The notes under the pieces: model-generated | The model's input: the letters and a program-made list of their open reading frames with translations, nothing else | Databases searched by the model: none | What the model was told of the DNA's origin: nothing | DNA from: Candidatus Gastranaerophilales bacterium | Lineage (GTDB): Bacteria > Cyanobacteriota > Vampirovibrionia > Gastranaerophilales > Gastranaerophilaceae | Direction of reading: 5' to 3' | NCBI GenBank assembly: GCA_944325105.1 | Contig: CALUYW010000001.1 | Coordinates: 62,001-126,000, forward strand | DNA: 64,000 nucleotides | Made by a program: the position numbers and the translations under genes | In this document: positions 49,839-59,153 of the stretch, in pieces | Layout of the letters: every line of letters begins with the position of its first letter | Numbering within the stretch: the stretch's first letter is position 1

Positions 49839-52307
49839 ATGCAGGTTTCATACGAGTGGTTAAACGAATTTGTAGATTTATCGGGAATTGAGCCCGAACA
49901 AATTGCTCATAAGCTTACAATGAGCGGTCTTGAGGTAGAAGAGGTTGAATATAAAAAACCGAAATTTACAAATATAATCACGGCAAAAATCCTAAAAATT
50001 GATAATCACCCAAATGCTGATAAACTCCATCTTGTAACTGTTGATACAGGTTTTGCTACAAAACAGGTTGTCTGCGGTGCTCAAAATATTGAAGAGGGGC
50101 AAATAATCCCCTATGCAAGTGTCGGCTCAAAAGTTTTTTCAAGAAAAACAGGTGAGCTTTTTGAACTCACTCCTGCTGTGATTCGCGGTGTTGAATCTCA
50201 AGGTATGCTCTGCTCTTGTGACGAACTGGGCTTAGATGGTATGCAGGAAGAGGACGGTATATTTATTCTAAATCGTGTCTACGGCACAATTCCTCTTGGT
50301 GAGCCCTTAGAAAAGATTATGAACCTGTCGGAGGAAATTATTTTCCACGTTGCACCTACCGCAAACAGGGGCGATCAGATGTCTGTTGTAGGTATAGCGC
50401 GCGAAGTAAGTGCTTTATTCAACAGAAAAATGAACTTTAATCCAAAAGATTGTGTTGAGCCCAAGAAAACTCAAGATTTTAAAATTGAAATAAAAGATGA
50501 TGAAACTTGCAAATACTATTCAATCGCACTTTTAAAAGATATTAAAATCAAACCCTCGCCTGCCTTTATGCAAAGAAGAATCGAAGCCTGCGGTATGAGA
50601 GCGATTAACAATGTAGTTGATATTACAAACTATGTTCTGCTTGAATACGGTACACCCTTGCATGCTTTTGATTTTGATAAACTTGATAATTACCTTTGCG
50701 TAAGATATGCCCATGAGGGTGAAAGCATTGTAACTATTGATGAAACGGAAAGAAAACTTACAAATCAAAGTGTTGTTATATCAACAAAAGATACCCCTGT
50801 TTGTATAGCAGGTGTTTTTGGCGGCCTAAACTCTGAAATTGATGACAATACAAAAAATATTGCTCTTGAGGCGGCTAACTTCACATCTCATACAAACAGA
50901 AAATCTGCTCGCTCAGTGGGTTATCGCTCTGAAGCAAGTGCCAGATTTGAGCGTGGTGTGGACGCCGAGCTTGTGCGCTGCGGTCTTTTAAGAGCGGCGC
51001 AGCTTATGGAAAAATACGCTGACGCTAAAATTGATTCAATGGCTGAAGTTGGTACACCAAAAGCACCCGAGATTGATATCACTCTTAGAAACAGTGAAAT
51101 AAAAAGAATTTTAGGTATAGACATACCGCAAGAGCGCTCGATAGAAGTGCTTGAAAATCTTGGTTTTACGTTGTTGGGTAAAAATGAAGCAGCAGCTAAG
51201 TTTAAAGTTCCAAGCCACAGGGTAAATGATGTTTATCGTGAAATTGACCTTATAGAAGAAGTTTCAAGAATTGACGGCTACGACAAAATCGCTCCCGCGC
51301 TTCCTCAAATTGATGAAGGCGCTCAGATAAGCTTTGAGAGCAGAACTCTTAAAAAGATAAATGAAATATTTTTAGGCTCAGGGTTTGATGAAGTTGTCAC
51401 ATCGTCTCTTGTAGGTGATAACCTTTATAGGGAATATTTCCAAGAGCTTGACGATAAAACTTCGCTTAAAGTTAAAAACCCTCAAAGTGAAGACCATACA
51501 ACCCTAAGACAGGCGCTTATGCCAAGTCTTTTAAATATTATAAAAGGCAACTTTGACAACGGGCAGAAGAATTTTAGATTTTATGAAATAGGAAAAACCT
51601 TCTTTGTAAATTCTCAAGCAGATGAAGATAATTCAGGTGTCCGTGAGCAAAGAAAGCTCTGCGGTGCTATTTTTGGCAGTGTAAATAATGAAATGTGGAA
51701 CGATAAAAAACCCGTTGACTTTTACACGCTAAAAGGCGTTTTAGAAAATCTTTTTGAAGAGCTGAACCTTACAAAAAGAATTGTCTACAGTGCTTTTGAT
51801 GAAAATGACGCAAAGAAAAACGAATTTATGCATCCCGCTCAGAGTGCAAAAATCTCCCTTATGGGCAAAAACTTTACAAACCTTGGTTATGTGGGTAAAA
51901 TTCACCCTATTTTAAAAGACAAAATGAAGTTTAATCAAGACTTATATGTTTTTGAAATTAACCTTGAGGCAATTTTAGAGGCCGTTACTCCAAGTACCGT
52001 TAAATACAAAAAACTTCCCGTATTTTTGCCTGTTACAAGGGATATTGCATTTGCGCTTGATGAAGAAGTTACAAACGAGGCAATTTTAAAAGTTATTAAA
52101 AAAGTTGCGGACAAAAACATCTTCAAAGGTGCTAAAGTGTTTGATATCTATCAGGGTGAGCACATTGAAAAAGGTAAAAAATCAATGGCATACAGAATTA
52201 CCCTGCAAGATGAAAATCAAACCCTCACCGATGAGATTATCGATAAAGAAATGACAAAAATAAGAGAAGGTCTGACAAAAAATATCCCGGGCGTCATCTT
52301 AAGGTAG
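49839..52307 (+). CDS. pheT: Phenylalanyl-tRNA synthetase beta subunit
   Basis: An 822-residue beta subunit of the class II tetrameric enzyme. In order: a first helix (MQVSYEWLNEFVDL), a tRNA-binding OB domain (about 40-155, KILKIDNHPNADKLHLVTVDTG), the B3/B4 editing region (about 210-380, with NNVVDITNYVLLEYGTPLHAFD), B5, a catalytic-like core, and an FDX-ACB anticodon domain at the end (PVFLPVTRDIAF). AGAGGA Shine-Dalgarno. pheS is not adjacent; the alpha subunit must be elsewhere, which is less usual. It heads an operon with the pseudouridine synthase, serS and carbonic anhydrase genes. Confidence 0.95.
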   Translation: MQVSYEWLNEFVDLSGIEPEQIAHKLTMSGLEVEEVEYKKPKFTNIITAKILKIDNHPNADKLHLVTVDTGFATKQVVCGAQNIEEGQIIPYASVGSKVFSRKTGELFELTPAVIRGVESQGMLCSCDELGLDGMQEEDGIFILNRVYGTIPLGEPLEKIMNLSEEIIFHVAPTANRGDQMSVVGIAREVSALFNRKMNFNPKDCVEPKKTQDFKIEIKDDETCKYYSIALLKDIKIKPSPAFMQRRIEACGMRAINNVVDITNYVLLEYGTPLHAFDFDKLDNYLCVRYAHEGESIVTIDETERKLTNQSVVISTKDTPVCIAGVFGGLNSEIDDNTKNIALEAANFTSHTNRKSARSVGYRSEASARFERGVDAELVRCGLLRAAQLMEKYADAKIDSMAEVGTPKAPEIDITLRNSEIKRILGIDIPQERSIEVLENLGFTLLGKNEAAAKFKVPSHRVNDVYREIDLIEEVSRIDGYDKIAPALPQIDEGAQISFESRTLKKINEIFLGSGFDEVVTSSLVGDNLYREYFQELDDKTSLKVKNPQSEDHTTLRQALMPSLLNIIKGNFDNGQKNFRFYEIGKTFFVNSQADEDNSGVREQRKLCGAIFGSVNNEMWNDKKPVDFYTLKGVLENLFEELNLTKRIVYSAFDENDAKKNEFMHPAQSAKISLMGKNFTNLGYVGKIHPILKDKMKFNQDLYVFEINLEAILEAVTPSTVKYKKLPVFLPVTRDIAFALDEEVTNEAILKVIKKVADKNIFKGAKVFDIYQGEHIEKGKKSMAYRITLQDENQTLTDEIIDKEMTKIREGLTKNIPGVILR

Positions 52308-52310
52308 TTT

Positions 52311-53042
52311 ATGAGAATAAATAAATACATAGCTTCAAGCGGATTTTGCTCTCGCCGTAAGGCAGATGAGCTTATTGAGGCTGGGCGTGTGCGCGTGAAC
52401 GGCGAAGTCGTTAAACTCCTTGGCTATGAAATAAGAACAAAAGACAAAGTGAGTATAGACAACAAACCTCTTCGCACTATGAAGCTTGAGTATTATCGTT
52501 TTTATAAACCTACGGGCTATATAACAACAAGCAGTGATGAAAAGGGTAGAAAAACGATTTATGATATTCTGCCCGATGAAATGTCGCACCTTAACCCTGT
52601 CGGCAGGCTGGATAAGGACTCATCAGGACTTTTGATTTTAACTAATGACGGGAATCTTGTATATGAGCTTACTCACCCCTCTATTAAGGTTGCAAAAGTC
52701 TACAGGGTAACGGTTGACGCTTTTTTAAAGGTCGAAGATTTGGAGCGTCTGGCATCAGGCATTGAACTTGAAAAAGGTAAAATCGCATACTGTGATTGCG
52801 AGATTATTGAAAGAAAAAAAGACGAAACCCTGCTTGAAATAACTCTATATCAGGGTATGAATCGCCAGATAAGGCGAATGATAGAGTTTTTGGGGCATAA
52901 TGTTATTCACTTAAAAAGAATAAGACATGCTACAATTGACTTGGTTGGTCTTAAAAAAGGACAGTTTAAGGCGATAAAACCAAAGCAAATAAAAGAATTA
53001 AAAGCATATTTGGATAAAATTAAGGAGAAAGAAGGTATTTAA
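52311..53042 (+). CDS. rluB: Pseudouridine synthase, RsuA/RluB family
   Basis: A 243-residue enzyme with an S4 domain ([22 protein letters not shown], 1-22, then [10 protein letters not shown]) and a catalytic domain with [20 protein letters not shown], where the Asp of GRLDKDSSG is the nucleophile. Family members modify 23S rRNA (RluB, RluE, RluF) or 16S rRNA (RsuA). The S4 domain and the tail [17 protein letters not shown] favour RluB, but this cannot be settled by eye. It begins 3 bases after pheT and overlaps serS (TAATG). Confidence 0.88.
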   Translation: MRINKYIASSGFCSRRKADELIEAGRVRVNGEVVKLLGYEIRTKDKVSIDNKPLRTMKLEYYRFYKPTGYITTSSDEKGRKTIYDILPDEMSHLNPVGRLDKDSSGLLILTNDGNLVYELTHPSIKVAKVYRVTVDAFLKVEDLERLASGIELEKGKIAYCDCEIIERKKDETLLEITLYQGMNRQIRRMIEFLGHNVIHLKRIRHATIDLVGLKKGQFKAIKPKQIKELKAYLDKIKEKEGI

Positions 53043-54307
53043 TGCTGGATATTAAACTGATAAGAGAAAATCCTGAAAAAATAAACGAACTTTTAAAAAG
53101 AAGAAACCCGGAGCTCTCAATTGACGCGGTTCTTGCTGTTGATGAAGAGAGAAGAAAAATGCAGTTTACACTTGATGAATTAAGGGCAAAAAGAAAAAAC
53201 GAATCTCAAAAAATCGGCGAGCTGAAAAAAGCAGGTCAAAACACTGATGAAATTCAAGCAGAAGTGAAAAAAATCGGCGATGAAATAAAAGAACTTGAAG
53301 AAAAACAATCAAGTCTTGATGAAAAACAAAGAAATCTTCTTTTGAATATTCCAAACATTCCCGATGAAACAACTCCAATAGGTACTTCAGAAGACGACAA
53401 TGTTGAAGTCTACAAGTGGGGCGAACCAAGAAAATTTGACTTTGAATTTAAGGCTCACTGGGATTTGTGCGAAGCAAAAAATATTGTTGATTTTGAGCGC
53501 GGTGTTAAGCTTTCTCAGAGCAGATTTACTCTATACAGGGGCAAAGGTGCTAAGCTTGAGCGCGCTATAATAAACTTTTTCCTTGATATTCATACTCAAG
53601 AACAAGGATATGAGGAAATTTTGCCTCCGTTTATGGCAAATGCCGCTACAATGACAGGAACAGGCCAGCTTCCAAAATTTGAACAGGATATGTACAAGTG
53701 TGTAGATGAGGACTTATACCTCATCCCGACTGCAGAAGTCCCCGTTACAAACATTTACTCAGGTGAAATACTAAATGAAGATATGCTTCCTATGTATATG
53801 TGCGCATATACTCCCTGTTTCAGGCGTGAAGCGGGTTCTGCGGGTAAAGATACAAGAGGGCTTATAAGAGTGCACCAGTTTAATAAAGTTGAACTTGTTA
53901 AACTTACAACTCCTCAAACAAGTCCTGAAGAACACGATAAATTAACAAAAGATGCAGAAAAAATGCTCCAACTGCTTGAACTTCCTTACAGAAGAGAAGC
54001 GCTTTGCAGTGCTGATATTGGTTTTTCTGCCAATAAGTGCTGGGATTTAGAAGTTTGGATGCCATCATATGGTACATATAAAGAAATCTCAAGCTGCTCA
54101 AACTATGGCGATTATCAGGCAAGAAGGGCAAATATCCGCTACCGTGACAAGGAAACTGGAAAAGTTCAATTTGTCCACACGATTAACGGTTCGGGTCTTG
54201 CGGTCGGCAGAACTTTTGCTGCAATAATAGAAAATTATCAAACACCCGAGGGAGATATTATTATCCCTGAAGTACTTAGAAAATACACAGGATTTGACAA
54301 AATATAA
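53042..54307 (+). CDS. serS: Seryl-tRNA synthetase
   Basis: A 421-residue class II aminoacyl-tRNA synthetase. Residues about 30-105 form the long antiparallel coiled coil that grips the tRNA-Ser variable arm. The catalytic core has motif 2 ([23 protein letters not shown], read in parts) and motif 3 ([19 protein letters not shown]). [15 protein letters not shown] is the conserved entry to the core. It overlaps both the rluB-like gene and the carbonic anhydrase gene in TAATG fashion, so translation is coupled along the operon. Confidence 0.96.
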   Translation: MLDIKLIRENPEKINELLKRRNPELSIDAVLAVDEERRKMQFTLDELRAKRKNESQKIGELKKAGQNTDEIQAEVKKIGDEIKELEEKQSSLDEKQRNLLLNIPNIPDETTPIGTSEDDNVEVYKWGEPRKFDFEFKAHWDLCEAKNIVDFERGVKLSQSRFTLYRGKGAKLERAIINFFLDIHTQEQGYEEILPPFMANAATMTGTGQLPKFEQDMYKCVDEDLYLIPTAEVPVTNIYSGEILNEDMLPMYMCAYTPCFRREAGSAGKDTRGLIRVHQFNKVELVKLTTPQTSPEEHDKLTKDAEKMLQLLELPYRREALCSADIGFSANKCWDLEVWMPSYGTYKEISSCSNYGDYQARRANIRYRDKETGKVQFVHTINGSGLAVGRTFAAIIENYQTPEGDIIIPEVLRKYTGFDKI

Positions 54308-54900
54308 TGAAGAAAATCGATAGCGAAAACTACAGTGCAGACGAGCTTTTAGAGATTTTACTTGAGGGGAACAGATGTTTTAAAAACAACGCCCCTCGGG
54401 TAAAAAATCACTGCTTTAATGAAATGAAAAAAACTCTGACCGAGGGACAAAAGCCCTATGCTATGGTTTTAGGCTGCTCTGACTCAAGAACTTCACCGGA
54501 GATTATTTTTGACACAGGTTTAGGTGAGCTTTTTGTAGCCAGAAGCGCAGGAGGTACAATAGGGCCAAATGTACTTGAGACGCTTGAGTACGGCGTAAGT
54601 CATCTAAAAATAAAACTTCTTATTATCCTTGGTCATCAAGATTGCGGTGTTATGAAGTATGCTATGGGTGCGCCTTTATATAATGATGAGCTTGAAAATC
54701 TTATCCACCACGCTCAGTGCGTTAAAATGCAAATGGGCACGCATTGTTTTAATGAGCTTGCAAAGTACTACTGCGACTTTGCAAAGCACAGGCTGCTTGC
54801 TAAATCAAAAGTTATAAAAGAAGCTTATGAAAACGGCAGTCTAAAGATTGTAAAAGCTTATTTTACCCTTGAAAACGGTGAAGTAGAAATTCTTGACTAA
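54307..54900 (+). CDS. Beta-class carbonic anhydrase
   Basis: A 197-residue zinc enzyme interconverting carbon dioxide and bicarbonate. Zinc ligands C57 ([11 protein letters not shown]), H110 and C113 (GHQDCGVM) and the D59-R61 dyad are all present. The length is typical of short beta-class enzymes. It starts at the last base of serS, so it is the final gene of the pheT operon. Bicarbonate supply for carboxylations is the probable role. The stop overlaps the convergent yidD stop by 4 bases. Confidence 0.92.
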   Translation: MKKIDSENYSADELLEILLEGNRCFKNNAPRVKNHCFNEMKKTLTEGQKPYAMVLGCSDSRTSPEIIFDTGLGELFVARSAGGTIGPNVLETLEYGVSHLKIKLLIILGHQDCGVMKYAMGAPLYNDELENLIHHAQCVKMQMGTHCFNELAKYYCDFAKHRLLAKSKVIKEAYENGSLKIVKAYFTLENGEVEILD

Positions 54901-55142
54901 GGCAGCGGGTCGTATCCGCCGGGGTGGTAGGGGTGACATTTTAAAATTCTTTTTATGCCAAGGAAAATGCCCTTTGGTACGCCATATTTTTCAATGGCAA
55001 GATAAGTGTATTTTGAGCAGGTCGGGTAAAATCTGCACGTTGAGGGTGTGTATTTTGAAAAAAATCTGTAGAGGGATATTAGCTTTAGGCAGATGATTTG
55101 TCCGAGGCTTAATTTTTTGCCATCAGTTGTTTTTCTATGCAT
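54897..55142 (-). CDS. yidD: Membrane protein insertion efficiency factor YidD
   Basis: An 81-residue YidD/DUF37 protein. The family pattern is intact: [34 protein letters not shown], then [20 protein letters not shown]. YidD is a peripheral inner-membrane protein thought to help YidC insertion. In most bacteria it lies in the rpmH-rnpA-yidD-yidC cluster; here it sits behind a cytidylyltransferase gene with which it overlaps by 34 bases. A GAGG Shine-Dalgarno precedes this ATG. Confidence 0.92.
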   Translation of the reverse strand: MHRKTTDGKKLSLGQIICLKLISLYRFFSKYTPSTCRFYPTCSKYTYLAIEKYGVPKGIFLGIKRILKCHPYHPGGYDPLP

Positions 55143-55804
55143 AAAATATCCTCTTCCGTATCAATATCTACTACCCTTTTTGTTATATAAACGGCGGGAT
55201 TGTAGCCTATAAAATCTTTAACTTCAAGCATTGTTTCATATTTAAGCGCATAAAATGCCCCGTTTTCGCATACCATTTTGTAGTGCTCGCTTGTATCTTG
55301 TCTGCGAGGGCGTGTTCGGTAGTCATAAAGCCCTGTTGCCCTGCCGTCGTGCTCTATTTTCCATTTAGCGTGTGTTGTTCCTAAGTCAAAAGCGCTAAAG
55401 CAGCTGTCGTAACCCTCTTTTTGTTTTTCAAAATAAAAATCAAAAGCGTCATCTGTGTATTTTGCATCGCGAAGCGGGCATGTGGGCTGAAGAAGTACTA
55501 CGTAGTCAGGTGTGTAGTTTTCACTGTTTTTTAGATATTGTGCAACATGCAGCATTACAGGGATGGTTTTTGTCTCATCTTGCGCAAGTTCCATTGGGCG
55601 TTTGATGACTTGCGCGCCAAATTGTCTTGAAACTCGTGCTATTTCTTCATCTTCTGTTGATACAACAGTTCTTGTTATGTATTTTGAGTTTAGCCCTGCT
55701 TCAATAGAATAGGCAACAAGGGGTTTTGAGCAAATAGGGCGGAGATTTTTTCTTTTAATGCCTTTAGAGCCGCCTCTGGCAGGGATTATTGCAAGTATTT
55801 CCAT
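55109..55804 (-). CDS. Acylneuraminate cytidylyltransferase-like protein
   Basis: A 231-residue nucleotidyltransferase of the NeuA/PseF group, which activates a nonulosonic acid (sialic, pseudaminic or legionaminic type) with [19 protein letters not shown] (6-21) is the nucleotide-binding signature, [12 protein letters not shown] and [17 protein letters not shown] follow. The metal-binding Asp is near the C-terminus ([10 protein letters not shown]). No nonulosonate synthase is next to it, so the exact sugar is open. It overlaps the upstream ATP-grasp gene by 19 bases and probably works with it. GGAGG precedes the ATG. Confidence 0.85.
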   Translation of the reverse strand: MEILAIIPARGGSKGIKRKNLRPICSKPLVAYSIEAGLNSKYITRTVVSTEDEEIARVSRQFGAQVIKRPMELAQDETKTIPVMLHVAQYLKNSENYTPDYVVLLQPTCPLRDAKYTDDAFDFYFEKQKEGYDSCFSAFDLGTTHAKWKIEHDGRATGLYDYRTRPRRQDTSEHYKMVCENGAFYALKYETMLEVKDFIGYNPAVYITKRVVDIDTEEDILCIEKQLMAKN

Positions 55805-56856
55805 ATTTTAAACGCCTCCATAAGCTCGTTTTCATCCGCTCCATCTTCAATTAAGTGTTTTTTTGCCTCGTTTAGCGTTCTTCCGCTATGGCAAATGTTT
55901 ACTTTTTGAGAATTTTCGTAAAATTGTGCACTTAAAAAATACCTGTCTTTGCTTTTCAGTTTTTCAAAACTGCTGCATAAAGTACCGTCTATCGCGCTTT
56001 CAAAAACTTTTTCCAAGGGCTCATCCGTTGCCTCAATCATCATTTTAGCGTCTAAGTCCTTAAAAAACGAGTTGCACTCCAAAAGATAAATTTTATTTTT
56101 TGATTTTATAAAATCAAAACCCATAATACCCGTGTATTCGCCCATATCTTTTGAAAGTGCTCCGACAAGCGGGACAATTGTATTTTTAAAGAGTTCTTGT
56201 TTTTCGTTTTCTTCAATAAAATCACAGTCAAATTTTGCAAAGGAATTTTGATATGTTGCGCAATCTCCTATTAAAACAGGATTGTAGCCGTCACAAATTA
56301 CATAAACACTAAATTCCTGACCAAATATGTATTCTTCCGTTAATATTCTTTTTGAGCCTGTGTTAAAGAACTCTTCAACCGCTTCTTTTGCGCTTTTAAA
56401 TGTTTCACAAATTCTTGTGCTTATTAAACTATGAGAATCGGGCTTAATGACAACGGGAAATTTATTTTGTCTTATATAATCAATTGCCGCTTGCGGTTTT
56501 TCAAAAAAATGAAACCTCGGAGTCGGGATTTTGTTTCTGTAGATGAATTTTTTTGCCCAAATTTTAGATTCAATGAATTTCAAGCATTCGCCCTCAGGCG
56601 CAAAGACACTTAGGCCCGATTGGGTGAATTCCTTTTGAATGTCGCTTGTAATAGTTTCGCTGTCACATAAAATCGTAAGCGACATTTCATTGGCCAGAGC
56701 AAATTCTTTAAGCTCTTGAGTGTTAATTGGTGCAATATCAACAAACTCAGCTGAGGTATCATTAAGGGTAGAAAATACTATGTTGTCTTTATTTTCACTG
56801 AAGTAATCCGCAAGGGCGTAAACTGTTGCTGATTTTCCGATTAAAAATATTCTCAT
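55786..56856 (-). CDS. ATP-grasp protein (PurD-like)
   Basis: A 356-residue ATP-grasp enzyme resembling phosphoribosylamine-glycine ligase (PurD). It has a Rossmann-like preATP-grasp start (MRIFLIGKSATVYALADYF) and an ATP-binding half with FPVVIKPDSHSLISTRI and ILTEEYIFGQEFSVYVICDG. Metal-site residues lie in MGFDFI...YLLECNSFF. It is shorter than PurD (about 420) and lacks much of the C-terminal domain, and it is coupled to a cytidylyltransferase rather than purine genes, so I think it joins an amino acid or acid to a sugar precursor. That role is inference. Predicted leaderless start. Confidence 0.7.
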   Translation of the reverse strand: MRIFLIGKSATVYALADYFSENKDNIVFSTLNDTSAEFVDIAPINTQELKEFALANEMSLTILCDSETITSDIQKEFTQSGLSVFAPEGECLKFIESKIWAKKFIYRNKIPTPRFHFFEKPQAAIDYIRQNKFPVVIKPDSHSLISTRICETFKSAKEAVEEFFNTGSKRILTEEYIFGQEFSVYVICDGYNPVLIGDCATYQNSFAKFDCDFIEENEKQELFKNTIVPLVGALSKDMGEYTGIMGFDFIKSKNKIYLLECNSFFKDLDAKMMIEATDEPLEKVFESAIDGTLCSSFEKLKSKDRYFLSAQFYENSQKVNICHSGRTLNEAKKHLIEDGADENELMEAFKIWKYLQ

Positions 56857-56862
56857 AGGGAA

Positions 56863-56871
56863 ATTATAGCA
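56863..56871 (-). promoter_or_regulatory. Extended -10 element 6 nt before the ATP-grasp gene
   Basis: On the minus strand TGC plus a perfect TATAAT (56863-56868), then TTCCCT, then the ATG at 56856. The arrangement matches deoC. No Shine-Dalgarno is present. It sits directly downstream of the rpsO terminator. Confidence 0.6.
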
Positions 56872-56906
56872 TAAAACAAAACAAGCCGCTTGGTGCGACT
56901 TGTTTT
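56872..56906 (-). terminator. Terminator of rpsO
   Basis: Read on the minus strand, AAAACAAGTCGC pairs with GCGGCTTGTTTT (one G-U pair, possible only on this strand) and a T-rich stretch follows. It lies about 20 bases after the rpsO stop. Confidence 0.75.
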
Positions 56907-56926
56907 GAATATGGTTTAAAAAAATA

Positions 56927-57196
56927 TTAACCTCTTATATTAAGTTCTTTGATAAGTTTTCTGTATTTTTCGATATCAGATTTTTTAACATAAGTAAGCA
57001 TTCTTTTTCTTCTGCCTACCATCATTAAAAGACCACGTTTTGCTTGGAAGTCTTTAGCATTCACTTTTAAGTGTTCGGTTAATTCGGCAATTTTTTGAGA
57101 AAGCATTGCTACCTGTACTTCAACACTTCCGCTGTCTTTTTCGTTTGCGCCGAATTTTTTAATTAATTCCTGTTTGTTTTTTAAATTAATTGTCAT
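56927..57196 (-). CDS. rpsO: 30S ribosomal protein S15
   Basis: An 89-residue S15 protein: the helical start, DSGSVEVQVAMLSQKIAELTEHLK, then the rRNA-binding block GLLMMVGRRKRMLTYVKK and the C-terminal helix. S15 binds 16S rRNA early in 30S assembly. Shine-Dalgarno AAGGA. It has its own promoter and terminator; pnp, its usual neighbour, is not adjacent. Confidence 0.96.
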   Translation of the reverse strand: MTINLKNKQELIKKFGANEKDSGSVEVQVAMLSQKIAELTEHLKVNAKDFQAKRGLLMMVGRRKRMLTYVKKSDIEKYRKLIKELNIRG

Positions 57197-57248
57197 TTCT
57201 AATCCTTTTGGCTTTTTCTATCTAACGTTAAATATCGGTGGTGTAACA

Positions 57249-57277
57249 ATATTAACCAAAACATGTTATAACTTCAA
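57249..57277 (-). promoter_or_regulatory. Promoter of rpsO
   Basis: On the minus strand TTGAAG (57272-57277) and TAATAT (57249-57254) are 17 nt apart. The leader to the ATG is about 45 nt. Confidence 0.5.
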
Positions 57278-57296
57278 TACTTAATGTAAAATTTTG

Positions 57297-58487
57297 TTAA
57301 TTAAGTCCGTTTGTTCCAAGGTGGATTTTTGAGCGTCCGAATTTTTCTTCAATTTTGTCCCAAACATCAGAGAGTTTTTGATTTTTTTCAAGTCTTTGAG
57401 AGTTAAAGACAGATAACTGGCAGGAGTCTTGAGAGCTTAATTTTAGCGCAGTTACGCCGCAGGAGCGGTAGATAATGTTTGGATTGTATATTTCATCAAG
57501 CATTTCTTTAATTTTTAAGTTAAATTCAAACTCAGAGTTTGTAGGGGTTTCAAGAGAAACTTTTGCACTTAGTATGTAAAAATCTTTTGTTCTTAGCATA
57601 ATACTTATTACGCCTGATGTAAGCGAGTGAAATCTGAGCTTCTTGCAAACTCTGTGGCAGTGGTAGTTTAGGGCGTTTATTATGTAGTTTTTATCCGATG
57701 TAAAATTGGCAAAAGAGGCGGTTTTTTGTATGCTCTTTGGAAGTGTTTCGTTTGGATTAACGGGGCTTGTGCACTCACCTAAGAGCTCATATTTTAAATC
57801 CAGCCCGACTTTGCCCATTACGCGCTTAATCCAGGCGTCATTTTGTGAGGTGAAACTGTAGGCGCTTGAGATGTAGTGTTTTCTTAACAGTGCTGCCGTG
57901 TTTGCGCCAACACCCCAGATATCTTCTATTGAAGTGTTTTTTAACTCTTCTTTAATTTCTCTGTAGCCTATTTTGTATGTTCCTATTGAGGAGTCTTTTT
58001 TGTTCAGTTCTTTTGCCTTTTCGCAGGCTAGTTTTGCAAGAGTTTTTGAGTAAGATAAACCTATAGAAACATCTATTCCTATCTCTTCTTTTATATCTTT
58101 TCTTATTTTTTCAATTATTTCTTCATATGAGCACCGATGCAGCCTTCTTGTTCCGCCAAGGTCAAGAAAAGCTTCATCAATTGAATAAACTTCAACTGTT
58201 GGCGTGTAGTCATAAAGTTTTGTCATCACTCTTTTAGAAATTTCATTGTAGCGCGCGTGGTTTCCTGACAGGTAAGTGATATTTTTAAATTGTTTTTTTG
58301 CCATAAAATAAGGCATTCCCATTTTTACCCCAAGGGCTTTTGCCTCGTTTGAGCGTGCAACAATGCACCCGTCGTTATTGGATAATACACATATGGGTTT
58401 ACCTTTAAGCTCGGGGCGAAAGAGTACTTCGCAGGAGGCAAAAAAGTTATTGCAGTCAACAAGGGCTATTACATTGTATTTTGGCAC
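57297..58487 (-). CDS. umuC: DNA polymerase V catalytic subunit UmuC-like (Y family)
   Basis: A 396-residue Y-family translesion polymerase. LVDCNNFFASCEVLFRPEL (9-27) supplies the first metal Asp, LSNNDGCIVARSNEAKALGVKMG follows, and YSIDEAFLDLGG (about 101-112) holds the second Asp-Glu pair. The thumb and little-finger regions continue to the C-terminus, with a beta-clamp-like motif not obvious by eye. The start codon is GTG at 58487, preceded by AAGGAG, and it shares its G with the lexA stop (TAGTG). Its place directly behind lexA means SOS-controlled error-prone synthesis. Confidence 0.92.
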   Translation of the reverse strand: MPKYNVIALVDCNNFFASCEVLFRPELKGKPICVLSNNDGCIVARSNEAKALGVKMGMPYFMAKKQFKNITYLSGNHARYNEISKRVMTKLYDYTPTVEVYSIDEAFLDLGGTRRLHRCSYEEIIEKIRKDIKEEIGIDVSIGLSYSKTLAKLACEKAKELNKKDSSIGTYKIGYREIKEELKNTSIEDIWGVGANTAALLRKHYISSAYSFTSQNDAWIKRVMGKVGLDLKYELLGECTSPVNPNETLPKSIQKTASFANFTSDKNYIINALNYHCHRVCKKLRFHSLTSGVISIMLRTKDFYILSAKVSLETPTNSEFEFNLKIKEMLDEIYNPNIIYRSCGVTALKLSSQDSCQLSVFNSQRLEKNQKLSDVWDKIEEKFGRSKIHLGTNGLN

Positions 58488-59065
58488 TAGAATCTCCTTG
58501 TTATACCTGTTGCAACGCCAAATATTGTAAGAGAATTTTTGGGATAAATATTCCCGTATTGAGGATTTGCCGCCTCAAGCCAGACTTTCTGCCCTTTTTT
58601 GCGATAGGTTTTAAGCGTAAAAGAGCCGTCAATGTTAGCGAGCACTATATCCCCATCCTGCGCATCGGAGGTCTTTTTAATGCTTACATAATCACCCTCA
58701 AATATTCCAAGTTCCACCATAGAATCGCCCGAAACCCTAAAAACAAAGACACTTGGGCTATCCAGTTTTAGCATTTCATCAAAAGAAATTCTCTTATCTA
58801 CAATATCATCAAGCGCATTAGCAAAGCCGGCGCGTACTTTTATGGCAAGCAGTGGAGCGCCTGTGGTGGGTTTAATATATAATCTTCCCGAACGCTCTTT
58901 AACTAAAGACAAGCTTTTTAGAGCTTTTAGGTACTGAGCGATTGAATTTTTTGACTTGTAGCCGAGATTTTCTCTTATAACCTCTAAGCTTGGCAGTGCA
59001 TCTTTTCCGTACGTTTGTGCTAAAAGTTCAAAAAAGTTTTGTTGTTTTTCGGTTAAATTTTTCAT
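58487..59065 (-). CDS. lexA: LexA family repressor/protease
   Basis: A 192-residue LexA-type regulator. Residues 1-65 form the winged helix-turn-helix DNA-binding domain. The self-cleavage site is A79-G80 (VRAGFA), the catalytic serine S115 is in SGDSMVELGI, and the lysine is K152 (FTLKTYR). It should bind its own operator and be inactivated by RecA-stimulated cleavage. No separate umuD gene is present next to umuC, so this protein could also serve as the UmuD partner. A palindrome lies over its own promoter, and the ATG has no Shine-Dalgarno but a -10 hexamer 6 nt upstream. Confidence 0.88.
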   Translation of the reverse strand: MKNLTEKQQNFFELLAQTYGKDALPSLEVIRENLGYKSKNSIAQYLKALKSLSLVKERSGRLYIKPTTGAPLLAIKVRAGFANALDDIVDKRISFDEMLKLDSPSVFVFRVSGDSMVELGIFEGDYVSIKKTSDAQDGDIVLANIDGSFTLKTYRKKGQKVWLEAANPQYGNIYPKNSLTIFGVATGITRRF

Positions 59066-59071
59066 AATATA

Positions 59072-59099
59072 ATTATGTACGATTGTACATAAAAGTCAA
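59072..59099 (-). promoter_or_regulatory. lexA-umuC promoter with overlapping LexA operator
   Basis: On the minus strand TTGACT (-35, 59094-59099) and CATAAT (-10, 59072-59077) are 16 nt apart. A palindrome TTATGTAC-GATT-GTACATAA (59073-59092) fills the spacer and the -10, an ideal repressor position. The -10 ends 6 nt before the ATG, so transcription would start on the start codon. Confidence 0.65.
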
Positions 59100-59153
59100 A
59101 TATTTTTTTCTTATGGTATAATCACTATTGTTATGTTTTTTTAGGATGTTGTC

